Assembly (NCBI GenBank): GCA_051985675.1
Contig: JBPYFJ010000020.1
Location: 1 to 64,000, forward strand
Length of the DNA stretch: 64,000 nt
Source of the DNA: JAFAXD01 sp051985675
GTDB lineage: Bacteria > Pseudomonadota > Alphaproteobacteria > Rhizobiales > Xanthobacteraceae
Reading direction: 5' to 3'
Position numbers and translations under genes: made by a program. Below the pieces are notes generated by a model that had not been told where the DNA came from, did not search any database, and saw only the letters and a program-made list of their open reading frames with translations. Shown here piece by piece: positions 24,212 through 32,948 of the stretch; positions within the stretch are counted from its first letter, which is position 1, and each line of letters opens with the position of its first letter.

Positions 24212-24251
24212 CGTTTTCTTATTAGTTCTCTTTCTCTTATTGGTTCTCTTT
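24212..24251 (-). promoter_or_regulatory. A-R-N-rich leader of hfq, candidate autoregulatory Hfq site
   Basis: On the minus strand 24251-24212 reads as purine-rich triplets (aag aga acc aat aag aga, then aag aga act aat aag aaa). Ten of thirteen triplets fit A-R-N, where R is A or G. The near-repeat agagaac(c/t)aataag occurs twice. It lies 49-88 bases upstream of the hfq start. Whether it is in the transcript depends on the promoter, which I could not place. Confidence 0.4.
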
Positions 24252-24367
24252 GCCCCAGGCCCCGAAATCGAGGACCAAATTCATACGACCAGCCCAGTCC
24301 GACGGCAGGCCAGCTGGCCGCGCAAGCCTCTCATGGTCCATAGGCCCAGCTTGTCCCTTGGTCAAGC

Positions 24368-25225
24368 TCAAGAAACCTCTGCATAACGATGGAAATCGCG
24401 CCTGAGCGCGGTCGCGATGGGGCCCGGACGTCCCGATCCAATCGGACGCCCATCGATTCGCACCACCGGCAACACAATCTGGCTGGCGGCGGTCATGAAC
24501 GCCTCGCGCGCCGCATAAGCCTCTTCCACTGAAAATGCGCGTTCTTCGACCCGAAGGCCGTGCGCGCCGGCCACCTCCAGCACCACCGTGCGAGCCACGC
24601 CGCGCAGAATGCCGTGATCCGTGGGTCTCGTGACCAACGCCCCGTTTGCGGTCACGATCCATGCGTTCGACGAAGACCCCTCCGTCACCAAACTATCGCG
24701 GTCGACGTACCAGGCTTCGCGTGCTCCTTGTTCGCGGGCGGCCTGCTTGGCCAACACGTTGGGCAGGAGCGAGATCGATTTGATGTCGACACGACCCCAG
24801 CGATTGTCCGGCACCGTCACCACGCTCACGCCCACCGCGGCCTCGCGTTCGTATCTGCTGCGATCGAGGCGGCGGGCGGTGACGACCATGGCGACCGGCG
24901 TCTGGCCGGGTGGAAAAGCGTGGTCGCGCCGGGCGACCCCGCGGGTGACCTGGAGATAGACGAGGCCGTTGCGCACGCGGTTGCGCGCGATTGTTTCACG
25001 CAGCACCACGCCCAACGCCGCATCCGACATGGGAGCGGCCATGTGCAGCGCCTCGAGCGAGCGGTGCAGGCGCGCCACGTGCCGCCGCTCGTCGATCAGG
25101 TGTCCGTCGCGGACCTCGCAGACCTCGTAAACGCCGTCGGAAAACTGATAACCGCGGTCCTCGATGTGGACCATCGCGTGGTTATACGCGCGGTAGCGTC
25201 CGTTGACGTAGGCGATGCGCAGCAT
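24368..25225 (-). CDS. D-amino-acid aminotransferase (PLP fold type IV)
   Basis: 285 residues, MLRIAYVNGRYRAYNHAMV. Class IV features: GYQFSDGVYEV near 26-36, catalytic PLP-lysine Lys149 (VDIKSISLLPN), and the cofactor-binding VTEGSSSNAWIV and GILRGVARTVVLE. The pattern fits D-alanine/D-amino-acid transaminases rather than branched-chain ones; 4-amino-4-deoxychorismate lyase is a relative that cannot be wholly excluded. It would interconvert D-amino acids and 2-oxo acids, supplying D-Glu or D-Ala for peptidoglycan. It starts 35 bases after ntrX on the same strand and precedes hfq, a known Hyphomicrobiales neighbourhood. Confidence 0.88.
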   Translation of the reverse strand: MLRIAYVNGRYRAYNHAMVHIEDRGYQFSDGVYEVCEVRDGHLIDERRHVARLHRSLEALHMAAPMSDAALGVVLRETIARNRVRNGLVYLQVTRGVARRDHAFPPGQTPVAMVVTARRLDRSRYEREAAVGVSVVTVPDNRWGRVDIKSISLLPNVLAKQAAREQGAREAWYVDRDSLVTEGSSSNAWIVTANGALVTRPTDHGILRGVARTVVLEVAGAHGLRVEERAFSVEEAYAAREAFMTAASQIVLPVVRIDGRPIGSGRPGPIATALRRDFHRYAEVS

Positions 25226-25260
25226 GAAAGCTTGACGTACTCAAGAAGCGCTGCGACCGC

Positions 25261-26628
25261 TTAGTCCATTCCCAGGGCCTTGAGCTTGCGATGCAGCGCC
25301 GAGCGCTCCATTCCGACGAATTCAGCGGTGCGCGAGATATTGCCGCCGAAGCGGCTGATCTGCGCCCGCAGATATTCGCGCTCGAACGCCTCGCGCGCCT
25401 CGCGCAACGGTAGCCCCATCAAGTGTTCGCCGCCGTCACCGTGCGGCATGGTTGGGACCATGGAGCCGACGTCCTGCGGGAGCATATCGGCGCCGACCTC
25501 GGCGTCCGGATCCCCGCCAGCGAGAATCATCAGCCGTTCGACGTTGTTGCGCAGCTGCCGGACGTTGCCCGGCCAGTCGTGCGACTGCAGCACCGCCAAG
25601 GCATCCGACGCGATGCGGCGAATCGGCAGCCCGGTCGCAACCGAAATCTGGTTCATGAAGTATTGCACCAGTTCCGGTATGTCCTCGCGGCGCTCGGCCA
25701 GCGGCGGCACGCGCAACGGGACCACCGACAGCCGGTGATAGAGATCCTCGCGGAACTTGCCCGCCGCGACTTCCGCCTCGATGTCGCGACCGGTCGAGGA
25801 AACGATGCGCACGTCGACCGTTACTTTCGAGGTGCTGCCGACGCGTTGAAACGTCTGATCGACGAGCACGCGCAGGATCTTGTTTTGGGTCTCGCGCGGC
25901 ATGTCGGCGATTTCATCGATAAACAGCGTTCCGCCATGGGCCTCTTCGAGCGCCCCTACCTTGCGTCCATGCGCGCCATTGGCTTCGGTCCCAAACAGCT
26001 CGACCTCCATGTGCTCGGGCAACATGGCTGCGGCGTTGATCACGACGAACGGCCCCGACGCACGGTTGGAGCGCATGTGGATGGTGCGGGCGGTGAGCTC
26101 CTTGCCCGACCCCGAGGAGCCGACGATGAGGATCCGGCTGTTGGTCGGCGCCACCTTCTCGATCTGATTGCGCAACTGGTTGATCGCAGGCGACTTGCCG
26201 ACAAGGTTGGTGACGATCGGCGCCAGCGCCTTGAGCTCGCGCACCTCGCGCTTGAGGCGCGAGGTCTCGAGCGCGCGATCCGCTACCAGCACCAGACGGT
26301 CGGCCTTGAACGGCTTCTCGATGAAATCGTAGGCGCCGCGCTTGATCGCGGACACCGCGGTTTCGATATTGCCGTGGCCCGAGATCATCACCACCGGCAT
26401 CGCGGGATGTTCTTCCTTGATCTTGTCAAGGAGCTGAAGCCCGTCCAGACGGCTGCCTTGCAGCCAGATGTCGAGGAACACCAGTGACGGCCGCCCGGCC
26501 GCAATGGCCGAGAGTGCTTCGTCGCTATTGGCGGCAGTTTCCGTGCTGTGCCCTTCGTCATCAAGGATACCTGCGACAAGATCACGAATATCGGCCTCGT
26601 CGTCGACGATGAGAATATCGGATGTCAT
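25261..26628 (-). CDS. ntrX: nitrogen/redox response regulator NtrX
   Basis: 455 residues. Receiver domain with acidic pocket VDDEAD and phospho-acceptor Asp53 (FLDIWLQG). AAA+ domain with Walker A GSSGSGKE (170-177), Walker B GGTLFIDEIADMP, and a C-terminal Fis-type helix-turn-helix (NISRTAEFVGMERSALHRKL). At the position of the sigma-54 contact loop GAFTGA it has TEANGAHG, so the canonical loop is absent. This is usual for alphaproteobacterial NtrX, which can act without sigma-54. The start ATG overlaps the ntrY stop (ATGA). It works with NtrY in nitrogen, redox and envelope control. Confidence 0.96.
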   Translation of the reverse strand: MTSDILIVDDEADIRDLVAGILDDEGHSTETAANSDEALSAIAAGRPSLVFLDIWLQGSRLDGLQLLDKIKEEHPAMPVVMISGHGNIETAVSAIKRGAYDFIEKPFKADRLVLVADRALETSRLKREVRELKALAPIVTNLVGKSPAINQLRNQIEKVAPTNSRILIVGSSGSGKELTARTIHMRSNRASGPFVVINAAAMLPEHMEVELFGTEANGAHGRKVGALEEAHGGTLFIDEIADMPRETQNKILRVLVDQTFQRVGSTSKVTVDVRIVSSTGRDIEAEVAAGKFREDLYHRLSVVPLRVPPLAERREDIPELVQYFMNQISVATGLPIRRIASDALAVLQSHDWPGNVRQLRNNVERLMILAGGDPDAEVGADMLPQDVGSMVPTMPHGDGGEHLMGLPLREAREAFEREYLRAQISRFGGNISRTAEFVGMERSALHRKLKALGMD

Positions 26629-28883
26629 GACGCTAGCTCGGTTGCGGGTTGTTGCGATGCGCGGATGTCAGGGGCAGCGAAGGAAACGCGGACCCACGTC
26701 CCCCGCTGTTCCGGAACCTTTTCGGTGGCGTCGCGCAGCTCGATGCCGCCACCGTGTTCCTCGAGAATCTTGCCGACGATCGCGAGCCCCAGACCGGTGC
26801 CCTTCTCGCGCGTCGTCACATAGGGCTCCATCAAGCGGTTGCGATTTTCCTTGGGCAGCCCGATGCCGTTATCGACGACGTCGATGACGATCGTCTGACC
26901 CTCGCGCGCCGCCGATACCTTGATGCGCCCGCGCCCGAGTTCGGCCGACGGAACCGCGGCAATCGCCTCAGTGGCGTTCTTGATGATGTTGGTCAACGCC
27001 TGCGAGATCAGGCGGCGGTCGAAGCGCGCCGGCATCGGGGCCTCGGCAACGTCCACGTCGATGTCGATGTCGGCGTTGCCGACCCGCAGCAGGAACACCA
27101 CCTGGCGCACGGTGTCGGCGAGGTCCTCGTCGGCGATCACCGCCTTCGGCATGCGGGCGAAGCGCGAGAATTCGTCGACCATGCGCCGGATGTCCTCGAC
27201 CTGGCGCACGATCGTGTCGGTGCATTGTTCAAACACCGGCTTGTCCTCGACGATGCGGCTTCCGTACTTGCGGCGCAGGCGCTCGGCCGACAACTGGATC
27301 GGTGTCAGCGGGTTCTTGATCTCATGGGCGATGCGGCGCGCGACGTCGGCCCACGCCGAGGTCCGCTGGGCGGCCACCAGCTCGGTGATGTCGTCGAGGG
27401 TGAACACGTAGCCACGTTCCGGGCCGGCCGACTGTTCGCTGGTCACGCGTACCGAAATGGTCCGTTCGCGGCCGCCGCGTGTAATCGTCACCTGCCCTTG
27501 CACCAGCCGCTGCGGGCTCGTTCGCGCGGTCTCCACCATCTCGGCCAGCTCCGGCACGAGCTCGGTGATCGCGCGGCCGAGCGCGGTGCTTTCGCTGCAG
27601 CCGATGAGTTTCTCGGCCGAGCGATTGAGGATGTTGATCTGACCGGCGGCGTCGATGCCGATGACGCCGGCACTTGCGCCGGACAGCACCGCCTCGGTGA
27701 AGCGCCGGCGGCTGTCGATCAGGTCGCGCGCGCGCACGATATCATCGCGTTGCGTGCGCAATTCCTGCGTCATCTTGTTGAAGGTGGTGCCGAGCTGAGC
27801 CATATCGCCTTGCGACTTTCCGATCGGCACCTGCACGTAGAGATTGCCGGTGGATACGACGTTGGCCGCCGCGATCAACCGGCGGATCGGATCGACCAGG
27901 CGATTGGCAAAATTCAGCCCGATCCAGACCGCGGAGAGCAGAACGGTGAGCGCCATCACGGTGTACATCAGGCCAAAGGCAATCTGTACGCTCAAGCGCC
28001 GGGCCTCGTTGTCGGCATATTCCCGAATGCTGGCCTGGGTCTGGCGCAGGTTCGCGACGACCAGCGGGTCGAGAATCCGCGTCACGAACAGGTAGGTGTT
28101 GTCGAAGCCGCGCAGCTTGACCACCGCGGCCACATAATTGGCGGCCAGCATCATCTTGGGGTTGTTCTCCGACATGCCGGCGAGCGCCTCGCGCGAGGGA
28201 GCGATGAATTCGCCGATCGGTCCGATCTGGGCGCGATCGATCACGTGCTGGTCGCCGTCAATCAACATGGCGCTGGAGAGCCGGCGCAGCGCGGCCTGCG
28301 CCGTCAACAGCTGGCGCATCGCGTCGGGCTTCTGATCGATGAAGGGCTTGGTGCGCGAGATATCGGCGCCCATCGCCATGGCGTCTCCGCCGATCGTCTG
28401 AACCTGCTCGCGCAGATACGCCTCGGTGACGTTGAGCGAATTCTCGATGACCGCGCGCGGACTGAGCGAGAAGAAGCGATCGAGACCGCGGTCGAGACTG
28501 ATGCTCGCCACGATCGCAATCAGAATCGCCGGAACCGCCGCGATGATCGAGAACAAGCCGACGATCTGGACATGCAGTCGCGAGCCGGCCCGCCCGCGCC
28601 GGCGCGCCTGGAGGAGCTGCCAAACCTCCCGCCCGATGATCGCGAGCAGGCAGAGAACGGTGATGCCGTTGACGAACAGCAACGTGTCGAACACGGTGAA
28701 CGTGCCGAACACCGCGTCGGCCGGACTGATGAAGGTCATTCCCTCGAGCACGAGGAACGTCATCAGCGCGGACAGCAGCGCGATGCCGACCACCACTAGT
28801 CCGATGATACCGGTGGCAAAGCTCGTCCCCCGCGGCGCGGCGATTTCCACCTGCGCGCTCGCAGCGTCGCCGATTGTCGTCAT
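26625..28883 (-). CDS. ntrY: sensor histidine kinase NtrY
   Basis: 752 residues. Membrane helices lie at about 25-47, 66-84, 107-129 and 301-323, enclosing a periplasmic region of about 170 residues. Then HAMP (about 325-377), PAS (about 395-505), the dimerisation/phosphorylation helix with His520 (RRIAHEIKNPLTPIQ), and the ATPase domain with N box NIIKNATEA, DNGIG and GTGLGLAIV. It phosphorylates NtrX. Its stop overlaps ntrX by ATGA. The 273-base gap to ntrC (28884-29156) probably holds an ntrYX promoter, but I see no clear consensus. Confidence 0.96.
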   Translation of the reverse strand: MTTIGDAASAQVEIAAPRGTSFATGIIGLVVVGIALLSALMTFLVLEGMTFISPADAVFGTFTVFDTLLFVNGITVLCLLAIIGREVWQLLQARRRGRAGSRLHVQIVGLFSIIAAVPAILIAIVASISLDRGLDRFFSLSPRAVIENSLNVTEAYLREQVQTIGGDAMAMGADISRTKPFIDQKPDAMRQLLTAQAALRRLSSAMLIDGDQHVIDRAQIGPIGEFIAPSREALAGMSENNPKMMLAANYVAAVVKLRGFDNTYLFVTRILDPLVVANLRQTQASIREYADNEARRLSVQIAFGLMYTVMALTVLLSAVWIGLNFANRLVDPIRRLIAAANVVSTGNLYVQVPIGKSQGDMAQLGTTFNKMTQELRTQRDDIVRARDLIDSRRRFTEAVLSGASAGVIGIDAAGQINILNRSAEKLIGCSESTALGRAITELVPELAEMVETARTSPQRLVQGQVTITRGGRERTISVRVTSEQSAGPERGYVFTLDDITELVAAQRTSAWADVARRIAHEIKNPLTPIQLSAERLRRKYGSRIVEDKPVFEQCTDTIVRQVEDIRRMVDEFSRFARMPKAVIADEDLADTVRQVVFLLRVGNADIDIDVDVAEAPMPARFDRRLISQALTNIIKNATEAIAAVPSAELGRGRIKVSAAREGQTIVIDVVDNGIGLPKENRNRLMEPYVTTREKGTGLGLAIVGKILEEHGGGIELRDATEKVPEQRGTWVRVSFAAPDIRASQQPATELAS

Positions 28884-29156
28884 GGTCGGCCGCCGGCCAA
28901 ACGGCTACCGCGGCCGGATGCGCTCGCGGTTTCGAACTTCGCGTTTGAAGTCAAGAACATCCCCCGCCCGCCGAAGTGTGATTGATGCAATCATACAACA
29001 ATGTTGCAAAATTGAGACGCTTTACGGGGACACAGCCCGGCGGTAGCCGCCGGCCTATCGAGGTAATATCAATAGGTTACACGGGCACGCTGCGGCGGCT
29101 CGTGAAGCCGCGGCCTCAATCCGATCATCGTGCTCTCAAAATCGCCCCTGGACGGC

Positions 29157-30596
29157 TCAAATCCCGGTCCGAATCACCTGAATGTCCAGATCCCGGATCT
29201 TCTTGCGCAGCGTATTGCGGTTGACCCCCAGAAGATCGGCAGCCCGTATCTGGTTGCCGCGGGTCGCCGCCAGGGCCGCGGTCAGCAGCGGATATTCGAC
29301 CTCTCGCAAAATCCGATGATAGAGCCCGGGCGGCGGAAGGCCGTCCTCGAAGCCCGAGAAGTAGCGCGCCAGGTGCCTTTCGACCGCCGCGGACAGACTC
29401 TCTTCGCGTGCCTCCTCCCCCGGCGGCGCCAGGGTCGGCTGTGACAGCTCGGCGTCGATGACCGCAGCCGTGATGATTTCCTGCGGGTAGAGCGCCGCTA
29501 GGCGCCGCGCTAGGTTCTCCAGCTCGCGCACGTTGCCGGGCCAGCGGTAGTGCCTGAGCCGGTCGAGTGCACTCTGATCGAGTTGCTTGGCCGGGAGGCC
29601 CTCGCGTTCGACCAGGGCGAAAAAGTGCCGCAGCAGGTCGGGCACGTCTTCGAGGCGCTCGCGCAACGGCGGCAGCCGCAGTGGCACCACGTTGAGCCGG
29701 AAGAACAGGTCTTCGCGAAACAGGCCCTGCTGGATCAGCACCCGCAGATCCTTGTTGGTCGCAGCGATGATGCGCACGTCGGCCTTGATCGGCGTGCGCC
29801 CGCCCACCGTCGTATATTCGCCTTGCTGCAGCACCCGCAGCAGGCGCGTTTGCGCTTCCATCGGCATGTCGCCGATCTCGTCGAGGAACAACGTCCCGCC
29901 TTCGGCTTGTTCGAAACGCCCTGAAGCGCGGGTGTTGGCGCCCGTGAACGCGCCCTTCTCGTGCCCGAACAATTCGGACTCGATGAGGTCGCGCGGTATC
30001 GCCGCCATGTTGATGGCGACGAACGGGCCGGTCCGCCGCTTCCCGAAATCGTGCAGCGCGCGCGCGACCAGTTCCTTGCCGGTGCCCGACTCGCCCGTGA
30101 TCATCACGGTGAGGTCGGTCTGCATCAGACGAGCGAGCACGCGGTAGATTTCCTGCATCGCCGGCGAACGCCCGATCAGTGGAATCGCGTCGAAATCCTC
30201 GATCTTGGCGGCGTTGGGCGCGCGCTCCTTGGGCTCGGCCAACGCCCGGCCGACGATCGCGGTGAGTTCCTTGAGGTCGAACGGCTTGGGCAGGTACTCG
30301 TAGGCGCCGCGTTCCGACGCGCGGATCGCGGTCATGAACGTGTTCTGCGCGCTCATCACGATGACCGGCAGCTCCGGCCGCAGCTTCTTGATCCGCGGCA
30401 GCAGATCGAATGCGTTTTCGTCCGGCATCACCACGTCGGTGATGACAAGATCGCCGTCGCCTTGACTGATCCAGCGCCAGAGCGTTGCAGCATTGCTGGT
30501 CGAGCGCACCTCGTAGCCGGCGCGTGAGAGTGCCTGATTGAGCACGGTCCGGATCGCGGCGTCGTCGTCGGCGACAAGTATGTTTCCCGCGGGCAT
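29157..30596 (-). CDS. ntrC: nitrogen regulator NtrC (GlnG)
   Basis: 479 residues from ATG 30596 with agagga upstream. Receiver domain with Asp54 (LVITDVVMP). AAA+ domain with Walker A GESGTGKE (168-175), the sigma-54 contact loop GAFTGA (215-220) and GGTLFLDEIGDMP. Fis-type helix-turn-helix at the end (NQIRAADLLGVNRNTLRKKI). It activates sigma-54 promoters for nitrogen assimilation when phosphorylated by NtrB. It starts 10 bases after the ntrB stop. The frame extends upstream to 30716 but that is ntrB sequence. Confidence 0.97.
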   Translation of the reverse strand: MPAGNILVADDDAAIRTVLNQALSRAGYEVRSTSNAATLWRWISQGDGDLVITDVVMPDENAFDLLPRIKKLRPELPVIVMSAQNTFMTAIRASERGAYEYLPKPFDLKELTAIVGRALAEPKERAPNAAKIEDFDAIPLIGRSPAMQEIYRVLARLMQTDLTVMITGESGTGKELVARALHDFGKRRTGPFVAINMAAIPRDLIESELFGHEKGAFTGANTRASGRFEQAEGGTLFLDEIGDMPMEAQTRLLRVLQQGEYTTVGGRTPIKADVRIIAATNKDLRVLIQQGLFREDLFFRLNVVPLRLPPLRERLEDVPDLLRHFFALVEREGLPAKQLDQSALDRLRHYRWPGNVRELENLARRLAALYPQEIITAAVIDAELSQPTLAPPGEEAREESLSAAVERHLARYFSGFEDGLPPPGLYHRILREVEYPLLTAALAATRGNQIRAADLLGVNRNTLRKKIRDLDIQVIRTGI

Positions 30597-30606
30597 GAGA
30601 GTCCTC

Positions 30607-31737
30607 TTAGGTAGCGCCGCCCGGCTCGGCGTCGTCACCCGTGAACTTGGGCATGAGCACGCGAAAGATGGTTCGTCGTGGTTGCGATTCGCACTCAATG
30701 ATCCCGCCGTGGTCACCGACGATCTTGGCGACCAGCGCCAGCCCCAAGCCGCTTCCGCTGGGCTTGGTGGTCACGAACGGATCAAACAGATGCGGCATCA
30801 GATCGTCGGAAACGCCGGGACCGTTGTCCTTGACGCAGAATTCCAGCGGCAACGACACCCGCGTCCGGCTGCCCGGCAACGACAGCCGCACGCCTGGTCG
30901 GAAGGCCGTCGACAGCGTAATCTCACCGTCGCCCGCCCCCTCCCCGATCGCCTCCGCGGCATTCTTGAGCAGATTGAGGAAAACCTGAACCAGTTGATCG
31001 CGGTTGGCGAAGACCGGCGGAAGCGACGGGTCGTACTCCTCGATGAAACGGATGTGGCGGGCGAATCCCGATAGCGCGAGGCGTTTCACGTGTTCGAGTA
31101 CGGCGTGAATGTTGACGGGTTGGCGCTCTACCGGCCGCTCGTCGGCGAACACCTCCATCCGATCGACCAGCTTGACGATGCGATCGGCCTCATCGCAGAT
31201 CAGGCGGGTCAGCGTGCGGTCGTCGTCGCCAGCGGATTGTTCGAGCAGTTGTGCCGCGCCGCGGATCCCGGACAGCGGATTCTTGATTTCGTGTGCCAGC
31301 ATCGCGGCCAATGCGATGACCGAACGGGCAGCGCCGCGATGCGTCAGTTGGCGATCCATCTTGTCGGCAATGGTGCGCTCCTGGAGCATGACGACGATGT
31401 GGCCAGGCTGCTCGGCAACCGGCGCGACATGGAGATCGACAATGCGTTCGCCGGGCATCCGCGGCGTCGAAAGGTCGACCTTGTATTCGTTGACGGCCGC
31501 ACCGCGATGGCGCACCTGCTCGACGAGCGCCAGCAAGGGGCTGCCAAACGGCACCACGTCGCGCAGCGCGTTGCGCCGCAGGAGCGGCACCGAACTTTCG
31601 AAGAAAGCCTCCGCGGCGACGTTGGCGTCCGCGATCTTGCCCTCGTGCCCCACCACGATCACGGGATGCGGCAGCGCATTGAGCACACCTTCGGCAAAGC
31701 TCATCATCGGGCGCAGCGCGGGCTTGGCGACAGTCAT
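30607..31737 (-). CDS. ntrB: nitrogen sensor kinase NtrB (GlnL)
   Basis: 376 residues, MTVAKPALRPMMSF. N-terminal PAS domain (about 14-125), phospho-accepting His149 (LAHEIKNPLSGIRG), and ATPase domain with FLNLLKNAAEAI, DNGPG and GSGLGLALV. Cytosolic, no membrane helix, as expected for NtrB, which is regulated by PII. The ATG at 31737 overlaps the dusB stop by four bases (ATGA), linking it to the nifR3/dusB-ntrBC operon. Confidence 0.97.
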   Translation of the reverse strand: MTVAKPALRPMMSFAEGVLNALPHPVIVVGHEGKIADANVAAEAFFESSVPLLRRNALRDVVPFGSPLLALVEQVRHRGAAVNEYKVDLSTPRMPGERIVDLHVAPVAEQPGHIVVMLQERTIADKMDRQLTHRGAARSVIALAAMLAHEIKNPLSGIRGAAQLLEQSAGDDDRTLTRLICDEADRIVKLVDRMEVFADERPVERQPVNIHAVLEHVKRLALSGFARHIRFIEEYDPSLPPVFANRDQLVQVFLNLLKNAAEAIGEGAGDGEITLSTAFRPGVRLSLPGSRTRVSLPLEFCVKDNGPGVSDDLMPHLFDPFVTTKPSGSGLGLALVAKIVGDHGGIIECESQPRRTIFRVLMPKFTGDDAEPGGAT

Positions 31738-32810
31738 GCGGCAGCCTTCCACGCCAACGCCGCAAAGGCCTCGCCGAGGAGCCTTTGCACGTCATCCGGC
31801 CGGCCTGCGGTGAGCACCCGCGCGCGTCGCAGCCGGAACGCTTCCGAGTTGTCGCCCGCCTCCTTCGCCGCAACGTCGAGCCCCCAGCCCAAATGCTTGC
31901 GGGCATGTCGCACCCCGAGGTTCGTCCCGTAGTGCGCGAGCACCGCCTCGTAGAGATCCGCGAGCAGCCGCCATTGGGTGTCGAGCGGCGGATCGCACAC
32001 ACGTTGACCGTTTGAGAGCGCGCGCGCGAGCTGGCCCGGGAGCCAAGGCCTACCCTGCGCGCCGCGTCCGACCATCACAGCATCGGCGCCGGACACGCGC
32101 AGTGCCGCAATCGCATCCTCGCTACCGCGGATATCGCCGTTGACCACGACCGGGATCAAGACCGCCTGCTTGACCGCGCGCACCGCCGCCCAATCGGCGC
32201 GACCGTTGTAAAACTGACAGCGCGTGCGGCCGTGGACGGTGATCATGCGCACGCCCTCCGCCTGCGCGCGACGCGCAAGCTCCGGGGCATTGATCGAGCG
32301 TTCGTCCCAGCCGAGTCGCATCTTGAGGGTGACCGGAACGCGCACGGCCGTAACCGTCGCCGCAATCAAGCGCTGTGCATGGTCGAGGTCGCGCATCAGG
32401 GCCGAGCCGGATTCGCCGCCGGTCACGTGCCGGGCGGGGCATCCCATGTTGATGTCGATCAGGTCGGCGCCCGCGTCGGCCGCGATCCGCGCCCCTTCCG
32501 CCATCCAGTGCGCCTCGCATCCGGCAAGCTGGATGACGTGAATGCCGATGCCCTGGGAATGAGTGCGTCGCAGCATATCAGGCCGCCCGCGCGCCAGGGG
32601 CGCGGACGCGGTCATCTCCGAAATGACCAGTCCGGCGCCGAGCTGGGCGACCAGGCGGCGGAACGGCTGGTCCGTAATTCCCGACATCGGGGCCAGGAAC
32701 ACCGGATTTTCGATGCGAATCGCGCCCACCTTGAAGCCGGGGCGGCGGGAAGCCGGCCCCGAGTGGGCGACCGGCCCCGGCGGGTGCACAGATTTTAGGC
32801 CACGTTCCAT
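31734..32810 (-). CDS. dusB: tRNA-dihydrouridine synthase B (NifR3)
   Basis: 358 residues from ATG 32810 (MERGLKSVHPPG). FMN-binding TIM barrel with LAPMSGITDQPFR, catalytic Cys124 in DINMGCPARHVTGG, VTLKMRLGWDE, ITVHGRTRCQFYNG and VVNGDI. It reduces uridine to dihydrouridine in the tRNA D-loop. The gene is historically named nifR3 in rhizobia because it heads the ntrBC operon, as here. A stronger ribosome-binding sequence (aaggagag) further upstream serves an out-of-frame ATG at 32829, so the exact start is uncertain; ATG 32855 is also in frame. Confidence 0.95.
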   Translation of the reverse strand: MERGLKSVHPPGPVAHSGPASRRPGFKVGAIRIENPVFLAPMSGITDQPFRRLVAQLGAGLVISEMTASAPLARGRPDMLRRTHSQGIGIHVIQLAGCEAHWMAEGARIAADAGADLIDINMGCPARHVTGGESGSALMRDLDHAQRLIAATVTAVRVPVTLKMRLGWDERSINAPELARRAQAEGVRMITVHGRTRCQFYNGRADWAAVRAVKQAVLIPVVVNGDIRGSEDAIAALRVSGADAVMVGRGAQGRPWLPGQLARALSNGQRVCDPPLDTQWRLLADLYEAVLAHYGTNLGVRHARKHLGWGLDVAAKEAGDNSEAFRLRRARVLTAGRPDDVQRLLGEAFAALAWKAAA

Positions 32811-32948
32811 TTGCCCAGAGTTTAGCCATCTCTCCTTGGATTGCAAGTGTTGCATCGCAACAAAATTGGCGAGCCGGGCAACTGCAAACAGGTTTTGCAA
32901 ATCGGAGCGACGCGATACACCCGGGTGGTTGATCTCGGGAATTGGTCG

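Noticed and set aside
26649..28799. 716-codon plus-strand open frame
   Set aside because: Exactly antisense to ntrY. Its composition (Asp/Arg/His/Gly-rich, no hydrophobic core) is what a GC-rich complement strand produces.
32578..32829. 83-codon minus-strand frame with a good aaggagag site inside the dusB start region
   Set aside because: It overlaps dusB in another frame and its Gly/Arg/Pro-rich product has no family likeness. It only complicates the choice of the dusB start.
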